From CAIRDP01 sp037138335 (GTDB taxonomy: Bacteria > Bacteroidota > Bacteroidia > Bacteroidales > FEN-979), in NCBI GenBank assembly GCA_037138335.1, contig JBAXIO010000005.1:124001-188000 (forward strand): DNA of 64,000 nt, given 5' to 3'. A program made the position numbers and the translations under genes. Every line of letters begins with the position of its first letter. Position 1 is the first letter of the stretch. A model generated the notes under the pieces. The model had not been told where the DNA came from. It searched no databases and was given only the letters and a program-made list of their open reading frames with translations. This document shows, one piece after another, positions 51,544-59,703 of the stretch.

Positions 51544-54120
51544 TTATTCAAAAGGACCTTGTTCTGTCCCGAAATATTCTTTTAATGCCTCATTGAGTTC
51601 TTCTATTGTAAGGCCTGAATGTGTAATAAACCTCCTGGCTGCATTTTTATAGGTGAACTCCAGGTGGTTCCTGATTTCTTCGAGTTCCTCAGGACTGGAA
51701 GTTGCAGGTTTGATACTGGTTTCATCCCCGGTATAATCATAAAAGCCCTGTCCCGATTTTCTTCCCAGATGCCCATCGGAAGCCAGCTCCTTAAGTTTGC
51801 CGATAAGCTGGGAATAGTAGTCTGTATTAGGGTAACAGGCTGTATAATTCATTATGCTTACAAGCATGGTGTCAAGGCCTACATGGTCGAAAAATTCGAA
51901 GATGCCTGCAGGGAAAAGTTTTCCTTTCACAGCCTGGTCGATATCGGCATAAGTGGCTTTCCCCATGCTGACTATACGGTAGGCTTCATTCTGAACATCG
52001 AGGAAAATGCGGTTAAGTATAAATCCTTCCTCTTCTTCTAGGATGACCGACCTGCGTTTGACGGTATCAAGAAAAGCAGTAAGCCTGCCTACTGTATCCG
52101 CAGAAGTGCGAGGCCCTTTCACAATTTCAACCATATTGACAAGGTTCACCGGGTAAAAGAAATGAAGTCCGGCAAAGTTCTTCTCTCTGGCTGCCGAAGG
52201 GCAAAGAACTGAAGGATCGATAGAGGAAGAGTTGGAAACAAGTACTGCATTGGCTTGCAAAATTGAGTCGGCCCCGATCAGAACCCGTTTCTTGAGTTCT
52301 GTTTCTTCCGGCACTGCTTCAATCACAAGCGAACAATCTGCCAGGACAATCAAGTCCTTTGAGACCCTTGAGTTTTTAATCCGGTCAGACTTCTCTTCGG
52401 GGATCATCCCGTTTTCACTGAGTCTCCTGATCTTCTTTTCGAGGTTCCTGTTGATTTTCGTCAGATCGGCCTCTGGACTTACCAGCCAGCGGATATCAAT
52501 GCCGCATTCGATTAAATAATGGGCCAGGTTTGTCCCCATTTTTCCTTCCCCGATAATTCCAACCGTTTCAGCTTCCTTACCCTGCTGTTCCCATTTACCC
52601 GTATCCTGTGACATCACGAGCTTGCGGTATTCATCCATCCTGAGGTAGTGCCGGCGAACATGCCTGTTGTAACCCAGCATGGAAAGAAGGAACCCCAGCC
52701 CCTTGTCAATTGCGATCTGTTTCGACCTGATAAGGTTGAATATAAAACCGAATAAAGCCCTGCGGTCCTTGTCGGAAGTAAGGATAAACTCCTTAAAGGT
52801 TATCCATGAGAGACGGGCTTTCAGCCATACCGGGATATCTCCGCCGGGCCGGGTAAACGCTCCGTTGCTGAACAGGGCTTCCGCTTTCTGCCTGATAACA
52901 GGGAAGGAATAGAGCCTGGTAATGGTTTCCATGTATTTGTCGAAGATCTCTATCTGCGACATATTCACGTACTGAATGGTAGGGAAGTGCCCTACCCCCA
53001 TTTCCGGATCGCAGTTCATAAGCCTTCCTTCGGCTTTCAGTTTATTATAGGTTTCGGTGCCGGGAGGGGCGTTAAGGAGGTGAAGGTTTACATTCGGAAG
53101 ATTATGTTCCAGGGTAAAGTTGAATATCCGCTCGAACTCATCCGCAGTATCATGATCAAAACCAACTACAAAGCTTGCATTGATGTGGATTCCTGCAGCA
53201 TGTATCTTTTGAATCGCTTCCCTGTATATTGACCCCCCGCGGTTGTGGTGTTTCCGGGTCTCATCCAGGCTGCCGGGATTAAGGGATTCAAACCCGACAA
53301 GGATATTGAAACAGCCTGCATCGGCCATAAGCATGAGAAGTTCATCATCGGTGGCAACATCCAGGCTGCACATGCAACCCCATGAAATGTTCAGGGGTTT
53401 GATGGCTTTCATCAGTTCTTTTGCATAACGTTTGTTGATGGTCAGGTTGTCATCAACAAAAAAGAAATACTTTGAAGGGGCCGCCTTGATCTCTTCAACG
53501 ACGTTATCGATCTCCCGGTAACGCATTTTACGGCCGAAGATCTTTGAAACAAGGCAGAAATCGCAGTTAAAAGGGCAACCCCGGGATACCTGGACTGCCA
53601 CCTGGAAGATCTTCTTCATATCCACAAGGTCCCAGCGCGGCGGCTTCTGGCGGCGGTATTCGGTCAATGTTGAAGATTCGTAAACCTGTTTGAGATCTCC
53701 TTTCTCAAAGTCGGCAAGACATTTTTCCCACTTCCCTTCTGCCTCTCCAACCACAACGGCATCACCGTGCTTCAGGGCCTCATCGACCATAAACGATGCA
53801 TAAGGCCCACCGTAGATAACCTTTGCTCCAAGGGAACGGTAATAGTCGCCGAGCTCAAAAGCCCTCACGGCAGTGGCTGCAAGGGTTGTAATGCCAACGA
53901 TGTCGGGCCTTACACCTTGTGGGATTTTCCCGATCTCTTCATCATAAATTGATATATGGTAATTAGCGGGGGTAAGAGATGCAATAGTCGGCAGGGCCAG
54001 GGGAATCATCAGGCGCTTTTTACCGAACATCTTTGCCATTTCGGAATGGGCAGGATAGTTGATGTACTTCTGCCTCGGGCTTAATAAGAATAGATGATAT
54101 CTCGCTTTCTTTTCGAACAT
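51544..54120 (-). CDS. Radical SAM enzyme fused to a 3-hydroxyacyl-CoA dehydrogenase
   Basis: 858 residues in one continuous frame. Residues 1-155 form a cobalamin-type Rossmann domain. Residues about 170-410 form the radical SAM core with CPFNCDFC (Cys182, 186, 189). A helical link runs to about 510. Residues 518-858 form a complete 3-hydroxyacyl-CoA dehydrogenase: NAD loop GIIGEGKMG (521-529), EAVPEE (601), SNSSS (629-633), GLHFFYPVN with the catalytic His653, and 3HCDH C-terminal helices. The HAD half could reduce 3-ketoacyl or oxidise 3-hydroxyacyl chains. I know of no characterised enzyme with this fusion. It precedes KAS III-like and crotonase genes. Confidence 0.9.
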   Translation of the reverse strand: MFEKKARYHLFLLSPRQKYINYPAHSEMAKMFGKKRLMIPLALPTIASLTPANYHISIYDEEIGKIPQGVRPDIVGITTLAATAVRAFELGDYYRSLGAKVIYGGPYASFMVDEALKHGDAVVVGEAEGKWEKCLADFEKGDLKQVYESSTLTEYRRQKPPRWDLVDMKKIFQVAVQVSRGCPFNCDFCLVSKIFGRKMRYREIDNVVEEIKAAPSKYFFFVDDNLTINKRYAKELMKAIKPLNISWGCMCSLDVATDDELLMLMADAGCFNILVGFESLNPGSLDETRKHHNRGGSIYREAIQKIHAAGIHINASFVVGFDHDTADEFERIFNFTLEHNLPNVNLHLLNAPPGTETYNKLKAEGRLMNCDPEMGVGHFPTIQYVNMSQIEIFDKYMETITRLYSFPVIRQKAEALFSNGAFTRPGGDIPVWLKARLSWITFKEFILTSDKDRRALFGFIFNLIRSKQIAIDKGLGFLLSMLGYNRHVRRHYLRMDEYRKLVMSQDTGKWEQQGKEAETVGIIGEGKMGTNLAHYLIECGIDIRWLVSPEADLTKINRNLEKKIRRLSENGMIPEEKSDRIKNSRVSKDLIVLADCSLVIEAVPEETELKKRVLIGADSILQANAVLVSNSSSIDPSVLCPSAAREKNFAGLHFFYPVNLVNMVEIVKGPRTSADTVGRLTAFLDTVKRRSVILEEEEGFILNRIFLDVQNEAYRIVSMGKATYADIDQAVKGKLFPAGIFEFFDHVGLDTMLVSIMNYTACYPNTDYYSQLIGKLKELASDGHLGRKSGQGFYDYTGDETSIKPATSSPEELEEIRNHLEFTYKNAARRFITHSGLTIEELNEALKEYFGTEQGPFE

Positions 54121-54137
54121 GATGTTTGATAGGTAAA

Positions 54138-55280
54138 TCAGAACTGCCTCCAGCTCATGACATAGCCTGCCTGCATGAATTTGCTGACTTCTGTGACAAA
54201 ACTAAGTACGGTATCCTTATCGGCCAGTTTCTCTTCCCTTAATATCCTGTCGAGGCATAAAAACGCCATAGGGGGGCCAAGGTATCCCATGGTCGACATC
54301 TTTGAATATAATGTTTGTGCCGGAATTCCCAGTTGCAAACATTCCTCCATAACAAGTTCCGAAATATGCTTTGAAGGAAAATTTACCTGGAAGAACCTGA
54401 GTGTTTCCATATCGATGGGGTACTGCTTCAGCATACGTTTTAAACCATTCAGGAATACAGAACCATCGGCTTCATGGAAATTCGCCCGCAATTCCTCCTG
54501 GAACATCTGGGCAAGATGGTGGTAGCCTTTCTCATATTCTTCCTTTGGGTTCATCCAGTAGGCAGGACGTTTGTTACCCATAGCCGATGGTTTGTTCCCA
54601 CCCGCCGATTCCATGTAAACATGGTCGATATACAAACCGCTTTCCTGCCCGCCGGCTTTCTTCAGGAAAAGGGCAGAGGCCCCGTCGGAAAGGAAATATC
54701 TCAGGAACAATTCTTCTTTTGTAACCAGGGCCTGGTTGTAATATTCAGCGACAAGTTCCGATGATGACATGCTGGACGATATTACCAGGGCATTGTCATA
54801 ACGTCCGTTTCGAATCATGTCGAAAGCCAGTAGCAGGGACTTGTAGGCGGAAGTGCAATTGGCATGAATCGACAGTTCTCCGCAACGGTCGATCCCGAGA
54901 CCCTCCTGTATCCTTACCGATGCCGTGGGCATCTGGTCCTGGTGTGCGCTGCCGTATACTATGAGTTGTACTTCAGATGCCATTGCACCAGCCGACTGCA
55001 ACGCATGATTTGCGGCTTTGACCGACATGCTTACATTATCTTCGGTAAATTTCCTGCTTACCGGGTCCAGTGCAAAATGGTAATATTCTATCTCGAGAAG
55101 TTCAGCCATCAATCCCCTGACCCGCTGGAGCCATTTCCGGGTTTTCAGGGGAGCTTCAGGAAGTTCCCCAAGATAATGATCAACTTCTGAACGGGGAACA
55201 GGCTGGCCCGGCAGAAAAGAACCGCTGCCTGAAACCATGACCCCGCCGGGTGCCGAAAAAGTGGGTGTATTTTCTTTCAC
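54138..55280 (-). CDS. KAS III/thiolase-fold protein lacking catalytic His and Asn
   Basis: 380 residues. The nucleophile is present as Cys142 in SIHANCTSAYKSLL. The His of the FabH HQAN motif aligns with Phe297 (RFFQVNFPSKH), and the Asn of the GNTS motif aligns with Tyr333 (STMGYLGPPM), so two of three FabH catalytic residues are missing. The C-terminus (FVTEVSKFMQAGYVMSW) is unlike classical FabH. It starts at GTG, overlapping the crotonase stop (GTGA). With the Cys alone it may be an acyltransferase or a condensing enzyme using a different mechanism. It also lacks the HMG-CoA synthase signature residues. Confidence 0.85.
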   Translation of the reverse strand: MKENTPTFSAPGGVMVSGSGSFLPGQPVPRSEVDHYLGELPEAPLKTRKWLQRVRGLMAELLEIEYYHFALDPVSRKFTEDNVSMSVKAANHALQSAGAMASEVQLIVYGSAHQDQMPTASVRIQEGLGIDRCGELSIHANCTSAYKSLLLAFDMIRNGRYDNALVISSSMSSSELVAEYYNQALVTKEELFLRYFLSDGASALFLKKAGGQESGLYIDHVYMESAGGNKPSAMGNKRPAYWMNPKEEYEKGYHHLAQMFQEELRANFHEADGSVFLNGLKRMLKQYPIDMETLRFFQVNFPSKHISELVMEECLQLGIPAQTLYSKMSTMGYLGPPMAFLCLDRILREEKLADKDTVLSFVTEVSKFMQAGYVMSWRQF

Positions 55281-55966
55281 GCCAGATATTTCTTAACATA
55301 CATCGCTTTCTTTTCAATCCTGAAATCCTGCATCACCTCCCGGGCAAAGCCGGTTGCCGTTGAGAGGAGTATTTTTTTCGGGACCAGCTTATCAACGATC
55401 CGGTATTTAAAGGCATCTTCAGCTGTAAATGTGCTGCCTCTCAGAACGCGGTCAAGCGCTAATGCCTGTCCTGATATACAGCAGAGTTTATATATTCCAC
55501 CCAGTCCGGGAACAAGGTTGAAAGATGCCTCGGGCAGGCTGAATACAGCATCTTCACCGCAAAGCCTGAAATGGCTAAAGAGGGCGAGTTCCAGGGCTGA
55601 GCCCAGGCATACCCCGCGTATGGAAGAAATCACCGGGATGTTAAAACTCTCAAGGATCAAAAGTGATTTATAATTACTTGAAAGGAAATCGGGCACTTTC
55701 GTCAGTTTCCCGTTTTTATCAGTCCCGGCTTTTTCGAGAATTTCTCTCAAAAGAACCGGCACATCGGCACCTGAAGAAAAATGCCTGCCACGTCCGCTGA
55801 TTATAAGTGCGCGGAACTCGGTATGCGCCCTAATAAATTCCAGCACCGATGCAAATTCCGCGAAGAATTCCATTGTCATGGTATTTGAAGGAGGGGTGTT
55901 CAGTTCGAGCAGGCCTATGCCTTCATCAAAATCCAGGTGAATTGTAGAATAAACGGGTATGTTCAT
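55277..55966 (-). CDS. Enoyl-CoA hydratase/crotonase family protein
   Basis: 229 residues, slightly short for the family (about 255). The oxyanion-hole segment is GRGRHFSSGADV. Glu144-equivalent lies in GSALELALFSHFRL and Glu164-equivalent in FSLPEASFNLVPGLGG, so both catalytic acids are kept. It should hydrate or dehydrate a 2,3-enoyl chain on CoA or ACP. Its start overlaps the previous stop (ATGA), and its stop overlaps the KAS III-like start (GTGA). Confidence 0.9.
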   Translation of the reverse strand: MNIPVYSTIHLDFDEGIGLLELNTPPSNTMTMEFFAEFASVLEFIRAHTEFRALIISGRGRHFSSGADVPVLLREILEKAGTDKNGKLTKVPDFLSSNYKSLLILESFNIPVISSIRGVCLGSALELALFSHFRLCGEDAVFSLPEASFNLVPGLGGIYKLCCISGQALALDRVLRGSTFTAEDAFKYRIVDKLVPKKILLSTATGFAREVMQDFRIEKKAMYVKKYLA

Positions 55967-56724
55967 TTTTTAATCTCCCGTGAGCTGTTTCTGCGGCTTG
56001 CTTCGGCAAGGGCCAGCTCGCAAAACATCCTGGTTTCTTCTCTCATAGCATCCTCTATACTCATGGACCTGGCGTTTTTCAAAGCTTTCATAACGGCATT
56101 TATAACCGTTAAGGGCCTGTCCCTCGTGAGTTTCTGAAGGAGGTTGAATGAAAAATCAAATACTTTCTGCTTACCTACAATGAAATCCACAAGGTTCATT
56201 TCCTGTGCATCCTCGGCATTGATCATATCCCCGCTCATGATGAGTTTCATAGCCCTGGGGAAACCAGTTTTACCGAAACACCTTACAGTACCGCCAAGCC
56301 CGGGGATGACTCCCTGGTTGATCTCCGGGAAGGCAAACAAGGCATTTTCAGAGCAAACCCTGATATGGCTTGCCAAAGCAACTTCCAGCCCTCCGCCGAA
56401 ACAAATACCCTGGATAGCCGCCACCACCGGTATCTCCAATTCCTCAAGATGGTCCAGCACCGCTTTTCCTTTGTCCATGCTCTCGCTGATGTTCTCTTTG
56501 TTACGGATCATCCTGAAGAGGTTCTCAAGCTTTCCACCGCCCGAAAAATGCTTTCCCGCTCCACATATGATGATGCCTTTCAGGTAATCATACGATGTCC
56601 ATTTCTTCAGGACCTCAAGCGGCACAAATTCCGGCTGAACGAGATAATTCTCAGGCGGGTTGTCAAGTGTAATTATACCGATATCACTCCTTATCTCCCA
56701 GCTTATTTTATCTATTATTTCCAT
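55963..56724 (-). CDS. Enoyl-CoA hydratase/crotonase family protein
   Basis: 253 residues. Oxyanion-hole segment GAGKHFSGGGKL, catalytic Glu in FGGGLEVALASHIRV and Glu in FAFPEINQGVIPGLGG, the two acids of rat mitochondrial hydratase. Paired with the second crotonase by an ATGA overlap. It could dehydrate 3-hydroxy chains made by the HAD half of the fusion protein. The start overlaps the thioesterase stop region by 17 bp. Confidence 0.92.
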   Translation of the reverse strand: MEIIDKISWEIRSDIGIITLDNPPENYLVQPEFVPLEVLKKWTSYDYLKGIIICGAGKHFSGGGKLENLFRMIRNKENISESMDKGKAVLDHLEELEIPVVAAIQGICFGGGLEVALASHIRVCSENALFAFPEINQGVIPGLGGTVRCFGKTGFPRAMKLIMSGDMINAEDAQEMNLVDFIVGKQKVFDFSFNLLQKLTRDRPLTVINAVMKALKNARSMSIEDAMREETRMFCELALAEASRRNSSREIKK

Positions 56725-57124
56725 CCTGTCCTAAGAAATTAAGTTTGAAAACCGGTTCTATACTCCGGGGGATATCATGCGAAATCCTTTGGGAATCCAC
56801 AAAAACAGTCTTTACCCTTGCCCTTGCCACAGCCTGTCCCCCTGGCACAATCTTCATCCGTTGTTCAAAAATAATAAACGGATCGTCTTTCTTCACGTTC
56901 GTGGTGACCTCGACTTCGTCGCCAAGCCTTATTTCATGCTGGTAGCGCAAATTAACCTCCACTACAACAAGGAACAATCCCTTCCCGGTGAGCTCATCAA
57001 GCAATCCAAGCTTTTGAAACAACTCCCAGCGGGCCTGCTCAAAGTAATTGAAAAATACAGCGTTGTTAACATGACCGTATGAATCAAGCTCATATCCCCT
57101 TGCAATTATCCTGCTTTGAAACAT
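56708..57124 (-). CDS. 4-hydroxybenzoyl-CoA-type hot-dog thioesterase
   Basis: About 138 residues from the ATG at 57124 (a TTG one codon earlier is less likely). The 4HBT signature is clear: GYELDSYGHVNNAVFFNYFEQAR, with the conserved Asp in ELDSYGH. It probably releases acyl chains from ACP or CoA. The same family sits in aryl polyene loci. It overlaps the crotonase gene and follows the dehydratase by 10 bp. Confidence 0.9.
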   Translation of the reverse strand: MFQSRIIARGYELDSYGHVNNAVFFNYFEQARWELFQKLGLLDELTGKGLFLVVVEVNLRYQHEIRLGDEVEVTTNVKKDDPFIIFEQRMKIVPGGQAVARARVKTVFVDSQRISHDIPRSIEPVFKLNFLGQDGNNR

Positions 57125-57134
57125 CAAATCGAAT

Positions 57135-57527
57135 TTATAACTCTTTTAACCGGCCTTTCATCTTCATAAAAACAGTTTCACCTGAAGAAATTTCAGCTGT
57201 GACATCAATTTCGTCCTGCCCGGCTTCAGTGAACTTTAAGCTCATCGAAAGCTGCTTATTTGCCGACGGATTGATCAGGGCGAGATATTTGACCTGGCTG
57301 GCCTGTATCAGCATGAGTTTTTTACCGCTTATCTCCTCTGCGGCTTCCCTCACCATTTCAACCTGGCAAACACCGGGTAAAACCGGGTTGCCGGGAAAAT
57401 GGCCCCTGAAGATATCATGGCTGCCGTCAAGACTGAGTGAAACAATATATTTTTGTACACCCGGGAGTTCCTGATCCTGACGAACCAGCCCTATTGTATT
57501 GACCTGATATAACTTATCCTTTAACAT
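57135..57527 (-). CDS. FabZ-like 3-hydroxyacyl-ACP dehydratase
   Basis: 130 residues, hot-dog fold. Catalytic His and Glu lie in IFRGHFPGNPVLPGVCQVEMV, the FabZ/FabA HFPGxPxxPG signature. Corresponds to the ApeI/ApeP-type dehydratase of aryl polyene pathways. It dehydrates 3-hydroxyacyl-ACP to the trans-2-enoyl form. It begins the gene run that continues to 48630 and follows a 104-bp gap, the largest gap inside this operon. Confidence 0.9.
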   Translation of the reverse strand: MLKDKLYQVNTIGLVRQDQELPGVQKYIVSLSLDGSHDIFRGHFPGNPVLPGVCQVEMVREAAEEISGKKLMLIQASQVKYLALINPSANKQLSMSLKFTEAGQDEIDVTAEISSGETVFMKMKGRLKEL

Positions 57528-57587
57528 CCCTGGAAATTCCGGTTTCTGATTGCGTAAAAATACGAAATTAAGTTAAAAAATACCTGA

Positions 57588-57601
57588 CTGCCGGCCGGCA
57601 G
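57588..57601 (-). terminator. Palindrome with T-run: possible attenuator or operon break
   Basis: A perfect 14-bp palindrome (CTGCCGGCCGGCAG) followed, on the minus strand, by TCAGG and TATTTTTT lies between the lipoprotein stop and the dehydratase start. This is a GC-rich hairpin followed by a U tract, but the stem has no natural loop and the spacing is not ideal. It may dampen transcription of the genes from 57.5 to 48.6 kb. Confidence 0.4.
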
Positions 57602-57631
57602 GGACATTGAGCCCGCCGCCCTGAAACGGTT

Positions 57632-58270
57632 CTAATGACCTAAGAAATTAAATGTCAGGGTCATGTTGATTTTCGGATTCACAATCCTGATCTCGTTTGG
57701 GAACCCGTTTTCGTATTCTCTGAAACTGACGATCACGGCATCGAAGTAATTGCTCCATCCAACCAGGCCTGTCAGTGAATTCTGTTTCGTATCCATCCAT
57801 GCATACAGCTTAATTCCAATGTAGAGGTATACTGCTTCCCCTGAACCATTCTGTATATACTTCCTTAATGGCTGTTTACCTGTTGATTCACTGAAAAACA
57901 GTACGGAAAAGTCCCGCTGTAAAATTTTCAGGAACGATTTTTTATTTATAGGATCAAAAATATAATCAGGCCTGTATGTTTCCTTAAGGATTTCTATATC
58001 GAAATAGGTTAATCCTATTTCATTGGCAAAAGTGAAGTGGAAACTGCTGTCGGAAGTTTTTTTGATAATAGAGATACCGGTAAGGTGTTTATCGGCCACA
58101 TCAAGCGAAGTGCGGAATAAGGCCTTTTCAAATCCGTTGCGAAAAGGGGAACTCCAAACTGGAGCCTTATCAGACTTTTCCAGGCTTAAACTTAATGTTG
58201 ACTTTTTAACAGGGTCACAAGCCGACAATAAGAGTATAAGAATTATATTAAGGGATATTAAACTTCGCAT
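57632..58270 (-). CDS. Lipoprotein, LolA-operon partner of aryl-polyene type
   Basis: About 212 residues from the ATG at 58270 (MRSLISLNIILILLLSAC). Lipobox LLSAC puts the lipidated Cys near residue 18, so it is probably an outer-membrane lipoprotein. The body is beta-rich with no recognised motif. An adjacent lipoprotein/LolA pair is a feature of aryl polyene loci (DUF3261-type in E. coli), so it may work in delivery of the product to the outer membrane. It overlaps the LolA-like stop by 23 bp. The longer frame at 58309 is less likely. Confidence 0.75.
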   Translation of the reverse strand: MRSLISLNIILILLLSACDPVKKSTLSLSLEKSDKAPVWSSPFRNGFEKALFRTSLDVADKHLTGISIIKKTSDSSFHFTFANEIGLTYFDIEILKETYRPDYIFDPINKKSFLKILQRDFSVLFFSESTGKQPLRKYIQNGSGEAVYLYIGIKLYAWMDTKQNSLTGLVGWSNYFDAVIVSFREYENGFPNEIRIVNPKINMTLTFNFLGH

Positions 58271-58892
58271 CTGGAACATTCTGGTTAATCTTCTTCCCGC
58301 TGAATTCAATCCTGGTGTAATCGCCTGAGACTTCCCTCATTATCAGTTTGTCGACAGTATAATCGGATTTGTTGAAATAAAGGATTATCTCGCTCAGGGT
58401 CTCCTTGATACGCGCGCTGACCGGAACCATGGTAGCCTGGTACTGATCCCGAAGGTCGGAGATGCTGCATTCAAAGTTTTTAGTATCGGACAGCAGGCTT
58501 CCCTGGACCGCACCGATAAGTACATTGTTAACTTCCCTGAACACCTTGTTGGACTGCAGGTTGATATGGTTTTCCTTATCCTCGTCCTTGACGTAGACTT
58601 TGTCGTTATTGAAAATAATGAGGTAGGGAAAAGGTTCTGTATATTCCCAGCGGAGAAGCTTTTCCTTTTTGAAATAAAAATTTCCTTTTGAAATAATTTT
58701 CTCCTTGATAACGCTCAGTTCTTTTGTTTGAATGAACTGGGCTTCCAGCGAAACGGTCTGCTTCGCTGCTTCACTTATCCTTTTTCTGACATCCGTTGCA
58801 TCGGTCGGGGAAAGCGGTTTGGTCTGGGCATGCAAAAGCATGCAAACACCTTGAAAGACCATTGTGAATATCAGGATCTTAGCAGTTTTCAT
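58248..58892 (-). CDS. LolA-like periplasmic lipoprotein carrier
   Basis: 214 residues. Signal peptide ends near HAQT, and the body contains SLEAQFIQTKEL and GNFYFKKEKLLRWEYTEPFPYLIIFNN, characteristic of the LolA open beta-barrel. In aryl polyene clusters this protein is thought to carry the hydrophobic product through the periplasm. It overlaps the polysaccharide deacetylase stop and the lipoprotein start. Confidence 0.85.
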   Translation of the reverse strand: MKTAKILIFTMVFQGVCMLLHAQTKPLSPTDATDVRKRISEAAKQTVSLEAQFIQTKELSVIKEKIISKGNFYFKKEKLLRWEYTEPFPYLIIFNNDKVYVKDEDKENHINLQSNKVFREVNNVLIGAVQGSLLSDTKNFECSISDLRDQYQATMVPVSARIKETLSEIILYFNKSDYTVDKLIMREVSGDYTRIEFSGKKINQNVPDAKFNIP

Positions 58893-59703
58893 ATGCTTTC
58901 AATGTTAACATTTCATCCAGTGGAATAAAATTAAAACCTCTTTCCTGCAATGATACAATTATTTTTTCAAGGATCCCTGCAGTCAGGGCCGAACTGTCGT
59001 GGAAAAGCATGATATCCCCGGGCCTGGCGCTGCGTAAGGTCTTATCCAGAAGGGCCTTCGGATCCCTTGCTGCCGTATCGAACGACCTGAAACTCCACAC
59101 AACTACATCAACACCGGTTTTTCCGGCAGCTTTGGCGACCATCGGATTGATCACACCGTAGGGCGGCCTGAAAAATCTCATCCTTTTGCCTGTTATCCTT
59201 TCCGTTTCTTTGATATTTCTCTCAATATCATCCGCCATTGCTGAAGAGGAGTAAAGGTCCCATAAGTAAGAATGTGACCAGGAATGGTTCCCGATTACAT
59301 GCCCTTCCCCCGCAATCCTTTGGAGAATCCCTTCATTGCCTGCTGTTTTTCTTCCGATAATGAAGAAAGCTGCTTTGACCTTGAATTTTCCGAGAATATC
59401 GAGGATCCCGGGAGTGTTCACGGGATCAGGACCATCATCGAAAGTCAGTGAAAGCAATTTCTTACCGATTTTCCCACGGGAATACACTTCCCTGTAGTGA
59501 AATCCGGAGGCAGGGAAGAAGGCCATCCCAACCGAAATACTTAAGTATACTGTTATCAGTATAGTATAGAACAGCCAGGGGTGGTTGCACAAGCCCGACA
59601 TGAAGCAGGATTCGCATGGACAGAGGAAGATCCTGCATGCAGTGAAAGCTGACATTAGCAGCAGGAACAGGGTGGAGGTGTTTCTGAAATTCAGGATCTT
59701 CAA
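58879..59703 (-). CDS. Polysaccharide deacetylase-like protein with Cys-rich N-terminus
   Basis: 274 residues, with a TTG start that overlaps the previous stop. The NodB domain is intact: SLTFDDGPD (metal-binding Asp pair), IGNHSWSH (metal His), FFRPPYG and IMLFHD (catalytic His). Before it are two membrane helices enclosing five closely spaced cysteines (ACRIFLCPCESCFMSGLC). It may remove acyl groups from an N-acetyl sugar or from the product, outside the cytoplasm. It is unusual in this kind of locus. Confidence 0.83.
   Translation of the reverse strand: MKILNFRNTSTLFLLLMSAFTACRIFLCPCESCFMSGLCNHPWLFYTILITVYLSISVGMAFFPASGFHYREVYSRGKIGKKLLSLTFDDGPDPVNTPGILDILGKFKVKAAFFIIGRKTAGNEGILQRIAGEGHVIGNHSWSHSYLWDLYSSSAMADDIERNIKETERITGKRMRFFRPPYGVINPMVAKAAGKTGVDVVVWSFRSFDTAARDPKALLDKTLRSARPGDIMLFHDSSALTAGILEKIIVSLQERGFNFIPLDEMLTLKAYENC

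Noticed and set aside
48630..56724. Assignment of the block as a true HMG-type beta-branching cassette
   Set aside because: The ketosynthase has the condensing Cys (not Ser or Gln) and the KAS III-like protein lacks HMG-synthase residues, so the name is not supported. Kept only as an observation on gene order.
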